This document shows positions 54,926 through 64,000 of a DNA stretch of 64,000 nt, piece after piece. Source of the DNA: Maniola hyperantus (taxonomy: Eukaryota > Arthropoda > Insecta > Lepidoptera > Nymphalidae); contig NC_048557.2 of NCBI RefSeq assembly GCF_902806685.2, forward strand, positions 7,622,666 through 7,686,665, read 5' to 3'. Position numbers and translations under genes: made by a program. The notes under the pieces are model-generated. The model saw nothing but the letters and a program-made list of their open reading frames with translations, made no database searches and was not told where the DNA came from. Each line of letters begins with the position of its first letter. Positions within the stretch are counted from its first letter, which is position 1.

Positions 54926-55184
54926 AGGGGGAGGATAAAGGCCCATCCGCTTAAGCAATTTGGCACAGAGATGGCTTAGATAGCTTGCATCCTAGACTGT
55001 CTACCATTTATCCCGTAAAATCAACGAATTTAGATCTTTACCTCCTCAGCAATTTTACGAGGCAATTTTCCCCGGAAAATGGCCCCAACTTGCCCCGGGC
55101 AAGTCAGTTGGGCAAGTTGATAATATAATAATCATATTTAATTTAATTGTTCTTTTATTTTAATTTCCCGACCTTTGTGAAAGT
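54926..55184. other. Decayed family A-like sequence
   Basis: 'cacagagatggcttagatag' and 'tatcccgtaaaatcaacgaa' resemble family A. No gene. Confidence 0.35.
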
Positions 55185-55345
55185 TCTTAACTCTTTCATG
55201 GAAACTTTGCTTTCAGTCGGTTTCCACGCCATCAGCTTATCCTATTAGTGATAATTAAATCGAACAGATTTATTCGGCGGTATAAATTTCATTTTCATGT
55301 TAACCCTTTAAAGTTTTCAACGTTTTAATCCAACCCATATTCGGA
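55185..55345 (+). repeat. Dispersed repeat, copy 2 of 2
   Basis: Matches 43870-44032 ('tagtgataattaaatcgaac', 'ttcggcggtataaatttcat', 'aagttttcaacgttttaatc'). Confidence 0.6.
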
Positions 55346-55474
55346 TCGTAATTTTTAGGATTGACTTTATGTTCGTTACCCGATGATTACTATTTTTTCG
55401 TTATTGGAATAAAAATAGGTTTTACTTGAGAATACAGTTTATTGAGATCAATATTAGTCAAGAAAACATCATGA

Positions 55475-55672
55475 GGGAACCCTACCGGCAAAACCGTGTT
55501 GCCAAACGATTTAGCGTTACGGTACGATGCCGTTTAGAAACCAAAGGGGCATGGGTTCAATAAAAACTGCCATACCCATTCCAGGTTAGCCCGCTTCCAT
55601 CTTAGACTGCATCATCACTTACCACCAGGTGAGATTGCAGTAAAGGCTAACTTGTATCTGAATAAAAAAAAC
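55475..55672 (+). mobile_element. SINE-2, 3' part
   Basis: 'aaccctaccggcaaaaccgt', 'aaaccaaaggggcatggg', 'aggttagcccgcttccatct', 'gctaacttgtatctgaataa' and an A tail. Just before it 'aaaacatcatgaggga' is SINE-1 body sequence, so a recombinant or nested junction lies near 55478. Confidence 0.75.
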
Positions 55673-55679
55673 TTACATG

Positions 55680-55797
55680 CTAATCCGTACCTACTTGGCG
55701 AGTGTGGTGAACTATTGCTTAAACCGTTCTCATTCCGAGAGTCTACCTCGGCTCAGTAGTGGGCATGCAATGGGTTGATCATGATGATGATGATGAT
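55680..55797 (+). mobile_element. SINE-1 tail fragment
   Basis: 'ggcgagtgtggtgaactatt', 'ctcggctcagtagtgggc', 'gttgatcatgatgatgatg'. The 5' part is missing. With the preceding entry this suggests a SINE-2 fragment inserted in a SINE-1 copy. The following 55798-56262 holds nothing recognised. Confidence 0.7.
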
Positions 55798-56262
55798 ATT
55801 TAAAAACTTTTACTTAAAAATATTTTTTACTTTTATCTTGCATAATTTTAATGTAATACAAAAACTTTACCTATAGTTGGAAGTAAAATTGATTTTTCGA
55901 GGCGGCCATTATTAAAAGTTATTGCAACAATGCCAACGTTTTTTGCAAAACTGAATGGATTTTATTATTTCGCGTTCATTTGGCGATAATTATTAAATTC
56001 CTGAGTTAAGCTCTCCACAGATAGCTTTGAATATAAAATTATCACCCTCGCGCTGACTCGGCGTTTTTTAACTTCATTTGAATAAAGCGAACGGGAGAAA
56101 AAATTACATTGCCGGTGCGATGTCCCGAGGAATGCTGAGTGAGGATTTTATGTCAAACTGATTTGAGAGTTTATTTCATTGTTATTGAGGTAAATCTTCT
56201 GGAACTTTCTGCGGCGTGATCGTCACTTCTGAGGGTCTGACCTTTACCTACCGAGTATAGTA

Positions 56263-56398
56263 AGTACGCGACAGGTTGAAATGGAAATCGGGGAGGGAAC
56301 GCCCCGCACAGCCCCACGCTAACCCGGTGCGGGCGAGCGTGGATGACGTGCGTCCCCCCGCCTCATACCCCGATTGCCATCTCGACCTGTCGCGGACT
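56263..56398. mobile_element. GC-rich palindromic MITE, intact
   Basis: Left end 'agtacgcgacaggttgaaat' and right end 'atctcgacctgtcgcggact' are inverted. The interior is GC-rich, 136 bp. Same family as 928-1076 and 57319-57492. Confidence 0.8.
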
Positions 56399-56439
56399 AT
56401 AGTTTGCACTGGAAGATTAGATGATAGAGTGTATGTGAT

Positions 56440-56626
56440 CCAGCTGCACGATTGCGAGAGAATGACAGCTACAATGTCACGATCGCAATCATCTCTGATT
56501 GGTTAACGTTCGCTCACTATTGGCTACAATGCCTTGTTGCAACAAGAGTCGTAAAAATTCAGCCAATCAGAACAATTGAGATTGCAATAATGATTATTGC
56601 AGGTTTTAGACAATCGCCCTACTGAT
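56440..56626 (-). mobile_element. MITE (CAATCAG-type family)
   Basis: Reverse copy of 12537-12715: 'agctacaatgtcacgatcgc', 'ctctgattggttaacg', 'cagccaatcagaacaattg', 'ttttagacaatcgccctac'. Confidence 0.7.
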
Positions 56627-56758
56627 CACATACATCTGTTATGAGTTACTTTACCTGATTTTTGTATGATCTATATTTTCGCCGAGCCAAGCCGTGGATT
56701 CGCGCTAGTTATTTAACAAAAGAAAATTGTAAATTTACTTACTAGCAATATATTACAA

Positions 56759-56985
56759 TACTAGCTTATTCTCGCGACTTCATCCCCGTAGACTGCACAA
56801 ATTTCAAACCCCTATTTGAACCCTTTAGGGATTGAGTTTTCAAAAATACTTTCTTAGGGGATGCCTAAGTCATAAAAGCTATCTGCATGCCAAATTTCAG
56901 CCCGATCCATCCAATTGTTTGAGCTGTGCGTTTATAGATCAGTCAGTCAGTCAGTCAATCACCTTTTCATTTTATAAATTTAGAT
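56759..56985 (+). repeat. Family B repeat
   Basis: 'actagcttattctcgcgact' to 'cagtcagtcagtcaatcacc'. Several substitutions, but complete. The following 56986-57318 is unassigned. Confidence 0.75.
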
Positions 56986-57318
56986 TATATAAAAAAATCG
57001 GTATAAATAAAAATATAATATACGTAATAGTATTGAGATGACGGAAATTTTCAACCGCTCATTTAGTATAATATAGTCAGCAATAAGTTAAATTAAACAA
57101 TACATATCTAATTTCATCTGGAGCGGGTTGCAGTAGTTCAAAAGTGCCAGAAATTTCATTAAAACATTCACCGCGTGGCGTCCCAAGTTGAGAATCGAAA
57201 TAATTATAAGCTTTCGAGGTTTTGTGGAAAATCACAATGATATTTTATTATATTTTGCATTCTGTTATATTTTTTTTTGTTTATCGCTTATTGCAATCGG
57301 TGGTAGAACGCACAAGGT

Positions 57319-57492
57319 AGTCCGCGACAGGTTGAGATGGCATTCGGGGTATGAGGCAGGGGTACGCCCAGCACAACCGCAAGCACCGAGTAGAAAGGTT
57401 ACCCGCGCTCGCCCGCACAGGGTTAGTGCAGGGGCTGTGCGGGTGTTGGGGGGCGTTCCCTCCCCGATTGCCAGTTCAACCTGTCGCGTACT
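57319..57492. mobile_element. GC-rich palindromic MITE, intact
   Basis: Ends 'agtccgcgacaggttgagat' and 'ccagttcaacctgtcgcgta' followed by 'ct'. The 174-bp GC-rich interior shares 'gggcgttccctccccgattg' in inverted form with the left end of 56263. It gives long open frames on both strands that are not genes. Confidence 0.8.
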
Positions 57493-57944
57493 AAGTAAGT
57501 ATCTATACATAATATCTCAATGACTTCTTTTTTGCAACCATAGATATAAATAAAAGAAGACATTTTGAAGATTCAAAAAATGGCCTCAAAGTTGGCTTTA
57601 AACCAAAAGAATAAATTGGAGGAAAAAGACTAGTGCTCGGTTCTCGAGTGGGTACCAACTCGTGAGCAATTAGAGCAATCGACTGGAAGCACGTTCGCAC
57701 ATGTAGTACTAGTACCTAATAGTGCACTAGAACAGTTTGTCAAGTGCTGCAGGCACTTGTACGATTGTTAGTTATTTAATTGCAGTATAGTTCGTGGATT
57801 TACTTGGCTTAGTTTTACGCACTTATATTTATAAAGAAATAAGGTAAAGGTAAGAAATGTGGAATACAGGTCAAATGAATTTTTTATGGTTTGTAGTATC
57901 ATAAATTAAATTTAGCTTAAAAAAAGCTTTAGCGAGAGAGAGTA
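57493..57944. other. Mostly unassigned
   Basis: 57630-57700 ('gtgctcggttctcgagtggg', 'caattagagcaatcgac') is related to 53255-53330. Confidence 0.4.
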
Positions 57945-58115
57945 ACAATGGGGCCGATTCTCTTGTACACAATCTCTAAACTAAACTAAATTAACAGGTC
58001 TAAATTTAGTGCCATCCTTTTCCGCAAGCAACATTATGAAAGGGATAGCATTAGATTTAGACGTGCCATTTTAGTTTAGTTTAGAGATTGTGTACAATGG
58101 AATTAGCCACATTGT
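57945..58115. mobile_element. Palindromic MITE ('tgtacacaatctctaaac' family)
   Basis: Ends 'acaatggggccgattctc' and 'ggaattagccacattgt' are inverted, and 'ttgtacacaatctctaaact' appears in both arms. The same element, opposite orientation, is at 60599-60763 in the intron of the secreted-protein gene. Confidence 0.85.
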
Positions 58116-58544
58116 GAGAATACCTAACTAAAATGTGATTGATAGTTTAAAAAAAAAAAACAAAATTCACAAAACAAATATGTCAATACTCAAGACAAAT
58201 AAGTAGGTACAACGAGCTCAAAATATGAGATGAATAGTAACACTCCCTCCTCCACCACCTCCCAGCTCCATCATGCCTACACTACACCAACACCATCAAC
58301 ACCACTACACACAACAACAACACTATCAACACTATCAAAATTATTGATGTTGTAGAAATTGAGGAGTTCCTAAGACCAGCTCCCAGCTGTTGTATGTGTT
58401 CCTCTCAGCTCAATCAATTGGGGCATAGGTACTGGTCTGCAGTTCAGCTGCAAGATTTACCAAACCACACAGTCACCAGCACGGCAAGCATAGCAAGTCA
58501 AATAAAAGCGTGTAAAAGTCCCTTTACGTAATTTACGGTGATAT
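58116..58544. other. Low-complexity and unassigned sequence
   Basis: 58255-58340 is rich in cac/aac ('aacaccatcaacaccactac'). 58360-58400 has 'gaaattgaggagttcctaag', similar to the start of the repeat at 58990. No gene. Confidence 0.45.
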
Positions 58545-58893
58545 AAAATTTTTTTACAAAAAAAATAAAAACCGACTTCGTTACATAAACACTAAAAATT
58601 GAAAAATAATTTAATTTATTACCGAATATATTATGTATACAAGAGTTTATATAGTTCCATAATAATACTTTTTGGTGCCGGTGCCAATTAGCTTTAGCTG
58701 CGCGAATCGTCTGGACTTCATATTTTTATGGGACTCCACAATGGCACCTCATTGGCACCGACCCCAAAAAATATTATTATGGAACTATAATAACTCTTGT
58801 ATACATAATATATTCGGTAATAAATTAAATTATTTTTCAATTTTTAGTGTTTATGTAACGAAGTCGGTTTTTATTTTTTTTGTAAATTTTTTT
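58545..58893. mobile_element. Large palindrome with arms of about 130 bp
   Basis: The left arm ('aaaaccgacttcgttacata', 'accgaatatattatgtatac', 'atagttccataataatac', 'tggtgccggtgcc') is inverted in the right arm ('ggcaccgaccccaaaaaata' to 'gtaacgaagtcggttttta'). A loop of about 75 bp lies between. Foldback-type or MITE element. Confidence 0.85.
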
Positions 58894-58989
58894 TATTTCA
58901 CAATTTTTAGTGGCCCCATGGAATTATGCTATGACTGGTTAAAAATCTACTGTTTACTAAGCTATTACACTGATCGCGAACAATTTACT

Positions 58990-59240
58990 CTTATCCGTTG
59001 AGGAGTTCCAGTATCTATCTTCGAAGATGTTCATCAGATCTTCACCAAATTGAAATGGGACCAACTTTGAAGTATATCCTTTTAAACAAAACAAGAATTT
59101 TCAAAATCGGTCCAGGCGTTTTTGAGTAATCGGGGAACATACATAAAAAAAAAAATAAAAAAAAATAAAAAAAATAAAAAATAAAAAAAAAGATTCCGAG
59201 ATTGAGAACCTCCTCCTTTTTTTGAAGTCGGTTAAAAATC
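58990..59240 (-). repeat. Repeat ending 'ttttttgaagtcggtta'
   Basis: 'gttgaggagttccagtatc', 'tgaaatgggaccaactttg', 'tcaaaatcggtccaggcg', A-rich tract, 'gattccgagattgagaacct', 'gaagtcggttaaaaatc'. The same end in reverse opens the repeat at 63128. Confidence 0.65.
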
Positions 59241-59444
59241 ATAAGTGTTCACATTACCAAAAGTGCATACGTGACTTCCGTTGATTGGCCCAATTATAAT
59301 GACGTCTCTAGACCTCAAGTATAGTCAGCGCGACTCCAATTAATTTGTTGGAGCGAAGCCAATGCAGAACGGTGGACTGCTTTTTGCTATAAATTTAAAT
59401 TATTCTTATCTTAATTTTCTCCATAGTATATACTTAGTACCTAC

Positions 59445-59795
59445 TAGATGATACCGGCATCATCATCGGCGAAGGTTTTGGTTTTTAAAAATCCCGTGAA
59501 AACTCTTTGATTTTCCAGGATAAAAGTAGCCTGTATCCATCTCTGGGATGCAAGCTATCTCTGTTCCATTTACGAGTACCTAGATAATGCCCGGGACTCA
59601 TCGGCATGGATTTAGGTTTTGAAAATCCCGTAGGAACTCTTTGATTTTCCGGAATAAACCCATGACCTTTTCCCGAGATGCATAGGTTCTCGTCTCTTTT
59701 TCAAATTTAGTTAAAATCGGCTAAACAGGTGAGCCGTGAAAAGCTAGCAGACAGACAGACAGACAGACACACTTCCGCATTTAGTATGGACGAGT
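59445..59795 (-). repeat. Family A, two reverse units
   Basis: 'ggtttttaaaaatcccgtg', 'aagtagcctgtatccatctc', then again 'ttaggttttgaaaatcccgt', ending 'agacagacagacacacttcc' and 'gcatttagtatgg'. One partial and one fuller unit. Confidence 0.75.
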
Positions 59796-59830
59796 ATGGT
59801 TGGATAGTAGGGGATAATTAATATAAAGAC

Positions 59831-59836
59831 TTTAAT
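59831..59836 (-). other. ATTAAA polyadenylation signal (candidate)
   Basis: Reads attaaa on the minus strand, about 45 bases after the stop of the secreted-protein gene. A common variant hexamer. No AATAAA lies close by. Confidence 0.35.
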
Positions 59837-59879
59837 TTCAGTAGGTTTTTAGATCATCGTGTTTACAACTAAATCATTT

Positions 59880-61132
59880 TCAAAATGTATAAGACAAAAT
59901 ACGTTTAACGGAATCAAACACATCCTTAAAAGATCTAACCCTCGCCGCTGGAAAGAGTACGTCCAGAACACCTCTCTGCTGCTTCCGTGTAGGAATAACT
60001 TTCATAGGTTCTTCTGGGTCATCGGTATAGTCATTCTCTTCAGTGGCTGTCTTTAGATAAGAAGCGCTGAGAATTACGTGTGGGGGTTTGGTTATTCGTG
60101 ATATTTTTAGTACTCTAGGATGGAACTTAAAGGGTTGTGTTGGTATGTTGGTAGTATGGAAATCTTCATCGTTAGGAGAGGATTTTTCGTTGAGTGTGGT
60201 GAGTGTGTTGGATGACTTCGTATAGATATCTTGGAAGTTAGTAGTGGATGGTGCGAAGGGGTGGCTGTAGGGTTGTTCTTCTTCTGTTGATGCAGCGTTT
60301 GATATTTTCTGAAACAAGGCATGATCCGTGGTTATTCATTGGCGGTGGTTATCTCATGCATATTTTACAGCCGTACTCAGAGTCACTCAACCGTTACTTA
60401 AGTTTAGTTAAAACGAGACAGAGCTATATATCTCACATTAATCTGTCTCGTTTTAACTCAATCTTGAGTAACGATTAGCGACTCTGACTACGGCGGTTAA
60501 GTGTCTTAAAAATAAAACAAGTAAATCGTTCTGTGAAGTCTTATTAACGGTTGTAGGGTTGACTGAAATTTTAAAGGGTTGAACGTTTAAGTCTTATATT
60601 GTGGCTAATTCCGTTGTACACAAAATCTAAACTAAACTAAAATGGCACGTCTAAATCTATTGCTATCCCTTTCATAATGTTGCTTGCGGAAAAGGATAGC
60701 ACTAGATTTAGACCTGTTAGTTAAGTTTAGTTTAGAGATTGTGTACAAGAGAATCGGCCCCATTATCTTATCTCTTATCAACACAGTTTATTGGTGGATT
60801 GTACCTTAAACTTACTATCGGCAGAACTCTATATCAACAGTACCTAGTCCATGCTAAATTCTGAAGTTTCTTAACAATTAGATCTATTGATATTATGTCC
60901 GATAGTTTTGGAGATACAAATAAAAAAAAGAAGTACCAAAATCGGTTGCAGAAACAAGGAAAGAAGTTGGTATTTATGACAAATCTTATACAAACATGAT
61001 TTTAAAATTCCATTTAAAAAAACTGCCAAAAAAAGAACAAAAATTTAAAAAGATCAAAGGTTGAACGAATAAACTTACTGAGAAAACTGTTAAAACTAAA
61101 ATCACAATAAAATCCATTGCAACAACCGACAT
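59880..61132 (-). CDS. Two-exon gene for a small secreted protein, unrecognised
   Basis: Exon 1 is 61132-61079 (18 codons). Exon 2 is 60308-59880 (142 codons plus TGA). The intron (61078-60309, 770 bp) starts gtaagt and ends ttgtttcag, and both boundaries are in phase 0. The product is 160 residues. It begins M-S-V-V-A-M-D-F-I-V-I-L-V-L-T-V-F-S, a classical signal peptide, with likely cleavage after S-N-A (Ala 23) or Ala 24, just past the splice junction. ATG at 61117 (Met 6) could also be used. The mature part is rich in Thr, Ser, Pro and acidic residues, then turns basic (T-R-K-Q-Q-R-G) before an amphipathic end with V-K-R-I-L-S-Y-T-F. There are no cysteines, membrane segment or known domain. 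It might be a peptide precursor, a fat-body or silk-gland product, or a fast-evolving orphan; no function can be claimed. ATTAAA lies about 45 bp past the stop. Confidence 0.7.
60363..60486. mobile_element. Small MITE in the intron ('gttaaaacgagacag' family)
   Basis: 'agttaaaacgagacagagct' is inverted as 'ctgtctcgttttaactcaat', with outer arms 'ccgtactcagagtcactc' and 'gcgactctgactacgg'. Related to 16570-16690. It lies about 55 bp inside the acceptor end of the intron. Confidence 0.75.
60599..60763. mobile_element. Palindromic MITE in the intron of the secreted gene
   Basis: 'ttgtggctaattccgttg' to 'agaatcggccccatta', with 'aaatctaaactaaactaaaa' inverted near the right end. It is the reverse-orientation counterpart of 57945-58115. 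Confidence 0.8.
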
Positions 61133-61316
61133 GGACTAAGGCGAATATAATACTGTAATGAAAACCACTGCCCATCCGTGTATGAACTTCTTACAATGTT
61201 TTAATTAGGTACTACAATGAAGCATTTTCTCAATACATTCAAAAGAAGTAAACAGACTATTGTCTAACCATTGTTTTATATTAAACATTTCATTGCCAGC
61301 TAAATATATAATTTTA
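61133..61316. promoter_or_regulatory. 5' flank of the secreted-protein gene
   Basis: The minus strand upstream of the start holds AT-rich sequence with no convincing TATA box at a suitable distance. The true transcription start cannot be placed. It is bounded upstream by a family B repeat, so any compact promoter would lie in these 184 bases. Confidence 0.2.
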
Positions 61317-61695
61317 CTAGCTTATTCCCGCGACTACATCCGCGTGGACTACAAATCCCCGTACCCCCTACGGCGATTACGCACTGCACTTCCGTCATCC
61401 GAGTTCTATCCGTCATCCGTGAGAATATCAGCAATTATCTATACGACATAATATGTCATAAGCTCCCATACAAAACAAAAAGGAACATATTTTCACGGAC
61501 TCGGATCGGATGAGTAACCGCCGTATGGGGTTGAATTTTCAATTCATAATTCAATCAAAAATCAAAAATCCTTTATTAGCGGATGTCTACATCATAATAG
61601 CTATCTGCTTGCAAATTTTCAGCCCGATCCGTTCAGTAAGTAGTTTGAGCTGTGTGTTGATAGATCAGTCAGTCAGTCAGTTTTTCTTTTTATAT
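61317..61695 (+). repeat. Family B interrupted by a short insert
   Basis: 'actagcttattcccgcgact' to 'gcgtggactaca', then foreign sequence from about 61346 to 61530, resuming 'tggggttgaattttcaattc' and ending in (gtca)n. The insert has 'ttccgtcatccgagttctat' and 'ggactcggatcggatgag' near its ends, inverted in part, so it is probably a MITE. Confidence 0.65.
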
Positions 61696-62284
61696 ACGAG
61701 TAGGTATATAGAGACTATTGATTGCCTACTAAATTTTGTAATTTCTATTGAGGTGGGTTTAGCGCTTTATTTTTTAAATTCAATTAAGTATAACTTAGCA
61801 CTTGACTGCAATGTCATCGGATGGTAAGCGATGATGCAGTCTAGCTTCAACAAGTAATTAGGAAGAATAGGGCCACTAACTCGTCCTATAGGGATTGATT
61901 TTCGAATCAGGGGGCACCGGAGTGCCCCCGCCAAGGCGAGCCAAACTAAAGGACGGGGTTTGTTTTTCTGCGAAAGGAAAGGCAAACCTTTATTAGGTCT
62001 ATAGCAACCATTTTTATTGCGAGTCATCTTTTAAGTGAACACTAAGCTTGTACCTTATTTATCAAGAGACTCGAACCTACGTCCCATGAGTGCAGCACTT
62101 TAGTTCATACAAAGAGTTGAATATACGAAGGTGAAATCGTATTTGCCCCCAAATAAAAGGAAGCGACAACCAGGGCGGTCCCGCACTGCGATATGAGGTG
62201 CGCGTGTCCATTATAACACGGTGAAAAGTTGGGATAAATCATATTTTTAATTTACAAGAGGTTCTTTAGCATTTAGTGAAAAAA
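61696..62284. other. Unassigned, with a hairpin
   Basis: 61908-61929 has 'gggggcaccggagtgccccc' (8-bp arms). 'gatggtaagcgatgatgcag' near 61818 resembles a reverse SINE-2 tail. No gene. Confidence 0.4.
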
Positions 62285-62446
62285 AGTTAAAGGAGCGGAC
62301 TGGAAACCGAAAGGTCGACGGTTCAAACCCCACCCGTTGCACTATAATTGTCGTACCTACTCCTAGCTTTACGCTTAATTCGAGGGGAAAGGGGAATATT
62401 AGTCAGCATAGGGGTTAAACATGGCTTCTTCTTCTTCTTCTTCTTA
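62285..62446 (+). mobile_element. SINE-3 copy with (ttc)n end
   Basis: 'aaaggagcggactggaaacc', box B 'ggttcaaacc', 'cccgttgcactataattgtc', 'gaggggaaaggggaatatt', then 'ttcttcttcttcttcttctt' at about 62425-62446. Same layout as 16975-17135. Confidence 0.7.
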
Positions 62447-62454
62447 AAAAATAC

Positions 62455-62640
62455 TTTACTCTATCCATGGGATGAAGTTAATATAGCGCTCCCTCTGTCA
62501 AGACAAGAAAGTCAGTGGTCGTTAACCATTTTGAGTGACCAACCAATGAAAAACGAACCTCTACTTTCCGTACAATTTTTTTCCCGTGAATCGAGTAATA
62601 CAGAAAACATAGACTCGTTTGTGATTGGTTGGTGAAGTAT
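62455..62640 (-). mobile_element. MITE, second copy of the 8511-8755 family
   Basis: 'actctatccatgggatgaag', 'gtggtcgttaaccattttga', 'gtgaccaaccaatgaaaaac' are the reverse complement of the right half of 8511-8755. The other end differs. Confidence 0.6.
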
Positions 62641-62816
62641 GATGTACAAGGTTTTAATTAATTAACTTTAATCTTTTCAGAGTTCTAAACAGTTTCTAAA
62701 TATTTTAGCGTTTAAACTACCGTGAGTGAAAAGGACCCCGGATGGGTTCGAAACTAGTCGGGCTAACGTCGACTACACACGTGAGTAAGCCGGGACAGAT
62801 AGTTTCTAAATAGTTT
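62641..62816. other. No recognisable feature
   Basis: Includes 'taactagtcgggctaacg'-like unique sequence. Unassigned. Confidence 0.35.
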
Positions 62817-63012
62817 AATCCATCGCTAGATCACTACTGAGAACGAGTCTCCTCTTAGAATGAGTTTAGGCTATAGTCCATCTCGCTAGCCTTGTGCGAA
62901 TTCGCAGGCTTCACACACCTTTGAGAACATTATGGAAAACTCTCTTCAACGTTAAACCAAGACCACACCGAAAAAACAATCCGAAAAGTTAGACGTGTGT
63001 GCGTGCGTGCGA
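62817..63012 (-). mobile_element. SINE-1, diverged reverse copy
   Basis: 'ccatcgctagatcactactg', 'gagtctcctcttagaatgag', 'cttcacacacctttgagaac', 'aaaagttagacgtgtgtgcg'. The tail repeats and the tRNA head are lost. Confidence 0.7.
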
Positions 63013-63127
63013 AATTGATCTTTGGACATTATTTGGAATTATAAAGTCAACCTCTTAACTTAAAAGGCTTACTTATATTGCTTCCAACTATATTAAAGTA
63101 CCAAAATACCATTAAGTTACCATATTT

Positions 63128-63300
63128 TTAACCGACTTCCAAAAAGGAGGTGGTTCTCAATTCGGTCCGTTTTTTTATGTATGTACACCGATTTTTTCGA
63201 GGTTTCTGGACCGATTTGCAAAATTTTTTTTTGAGCAACAGGGGATGTTGCCGTGGTGGTCCCATAATTTTTTTGGATCCAACTCCTCAATCCTGATGCT
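63128..63300 (+). repeat. Repeat starting 'aaccgacttccaaaaagg'
   Basis: 'aaggaggtggttctcaattc', 'accgattttttcgaggtttc', 'ggaccgatttgcaaaatttt' form the reverse-oriented counterpart of the right end of 58990-59240. A repeat type often met in Lepidoptera. Confidence 0.65.
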
Positions 63301-63581
63301 GCAGAGTGCTTATATTGCTTCTAACTATATTGCAGTACCATATTTTTGAAAAGAAAAATCTATAGGTTAATGTCGGGTAAGTAGTATCTAACAGTGGAAA
63401 CAGAGACGCAACGGCACGGCAGTAAGGATGCTTATGATGCGGCGTTGCAGTTTATTTAATTTCCTCAAAGGCATTACGTGGAAAAAGCATGTTTTCGAGT
63501 GCCACCACTTCCTGTGCGCGGGAACTCTGCAAGCCTTTTCACTTTGAAATACGAGCAGGGCAAAATAAATTTATTTAAGGA
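63301..63581. other. No recognisable feature
   Basis: Unassigned sequence before the last repeat. Confidence 0.4.
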
Positions 63582-64000
63582 CTAGCTGGACCCACCCCGG
63601 CTTCGCGCGGGTGGAATTTAGAAAAGCGAGGTGGGGGTTGAATTTTCAAAAATCCTAGAACACGTATTACTTCATTTGTGACCGTCAACCCAAATACCAA
63701 TTTTTATGCAAATAACTTCAAAAATGGACGGACTTTCATACAAACTTTCATGCCCTATTTAACCCACTAAGGGGTGGAATTTCTTTATTCTCTATTTTTT
63801 GAAAAAATAATTCTTTAACCTGATTTCGAAAAATCCTTTCTTAGTGAATACCTGCTCTTAACAAAGAACACACCCCCAAATTTCATGTCTCTAGGACCAG
63901 CGGTTTAGGCTGTGCGTTGATATTACTACGTAGTAGTACTTGCAAATTCTTTGATTGATATACAGGTCAAGTCAAGTCAGTCAGGACTTTGAATTTTATA
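63582..64000 (+). repeat. Long family B-related repeat, runs off the window
   Basis: 'gactagctggacccaccccg', 'cccactaaggggtggaattt', 'atcctttcttagtgaatacc', 'ggtttaggctgtgcgttgat', then 'caagtcaagtcagtcagg'. It shares short blocks with family B but has a longer, different middle. Confidence 0.65.

Noticed and set aside
57188..57523. 111-codon plus-strand and 81-codon minus-strand frames
   Set aside because: They read through the GC-rich palindromic MITE at 57319-57492.

Overview
The window reads as one stretch of lepidopteran (moth or butterfly) nuclear DNA. It is AT-rich and gene-poor, and it is packed with short dispersed repeats of kinds familiar from Lepidoptera: tRNA-headed SINEs with GAT-type or A-rich tails, (GTCY)n- and (GACT)n-bearing short elements, RTE and jockey/CR1-type LINE fragments, and many palindromic MITEs. 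The one recognisable host gene also fits an insect. There are no operons, no ribosome-binding sites and no bacterial or viral gene layout.

Two host genes can be supported. (1) 50288-52336 (+) is a complete three-exon alpha-1,3-fucosyltransferase (GT10 family, insect FucT A/C type) of 416 residues: a type II Golgi membrane enzyme with two introns and a MITE inside intron 2. (2) 59880-61132 (-) is a two-exon gene for a predicted secreted protein of 160 residues that I do not recognise. Its signal peptide lies on a tiny first exon with a perfect GTAAGT donor, and two palindromic MITEs sit in its single intron. A third, weak candidate is the 3' end of a plus-strand gene (3347-3767) followed by AATAAA. 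A tRNA-Thr (AGT) gene lies at 53752-53825. A tRNA-like unit at 10377-10448 has a diverged relative at 45930-46012 with shared 3' flank, so it is better seen as a tRNA-derived repeat.

Layout. 1-9 kb: repeats, a 5'-inverted SINE with target-site duplication (5466-5795), and a SINE split by a MITE (6664-7028). 9-14 kb: SINE-1 copies and a duplicated 5S-like block. 14-27 kb: repeat mosaic with an RTE LINE 3' end (20876-21330). 27.8-30 kb: a 5'-truncated LINE with one in-frame stop in its reverse transcriptase. 30-50 kb: low-complexity tracts, LINE tails and an RTE fragment nested in another repeat with a 9-bp duplication (45017-45352). 50-52.4 kb: fucosyltransferase. 53-64 kb: tRNA-Thr, GC-rich palindromic elements, the secreted-protein gene and more repeats.

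Names used in the entries. SINE-1 has head 'atagcctagtggttagg' and a (gat)n tail. SINE-2 has head 'acctccctggcgcagtgg' and tail 'ctgaataaaa'. SINE-3 has box B 'ggttcaaacc'. Family A runs from 'ccatactaatattataaa' to 'cgggcatcagctagt', often with a (tctg)n tract. Family B runs from 'ctagcttatgctcgcgac' to a (gtca)n tract. Family C ends 'acccgtgcgaagc..gggcgggt'. Family G runs from 'tttttagggttccgta' to 'cttggccggtttt'. Family A- and B-type units resemble the short lepidopteran elements known to carry hitchhiking tetranucleotide microsatellites; the exact family names would need a repeat-library search. I saw no coordinated multi-gene system. The most novel items are the unrecognised secreted gene, the 5'-inverted SINE, and the tRNA-like and 5S-like repeat units.
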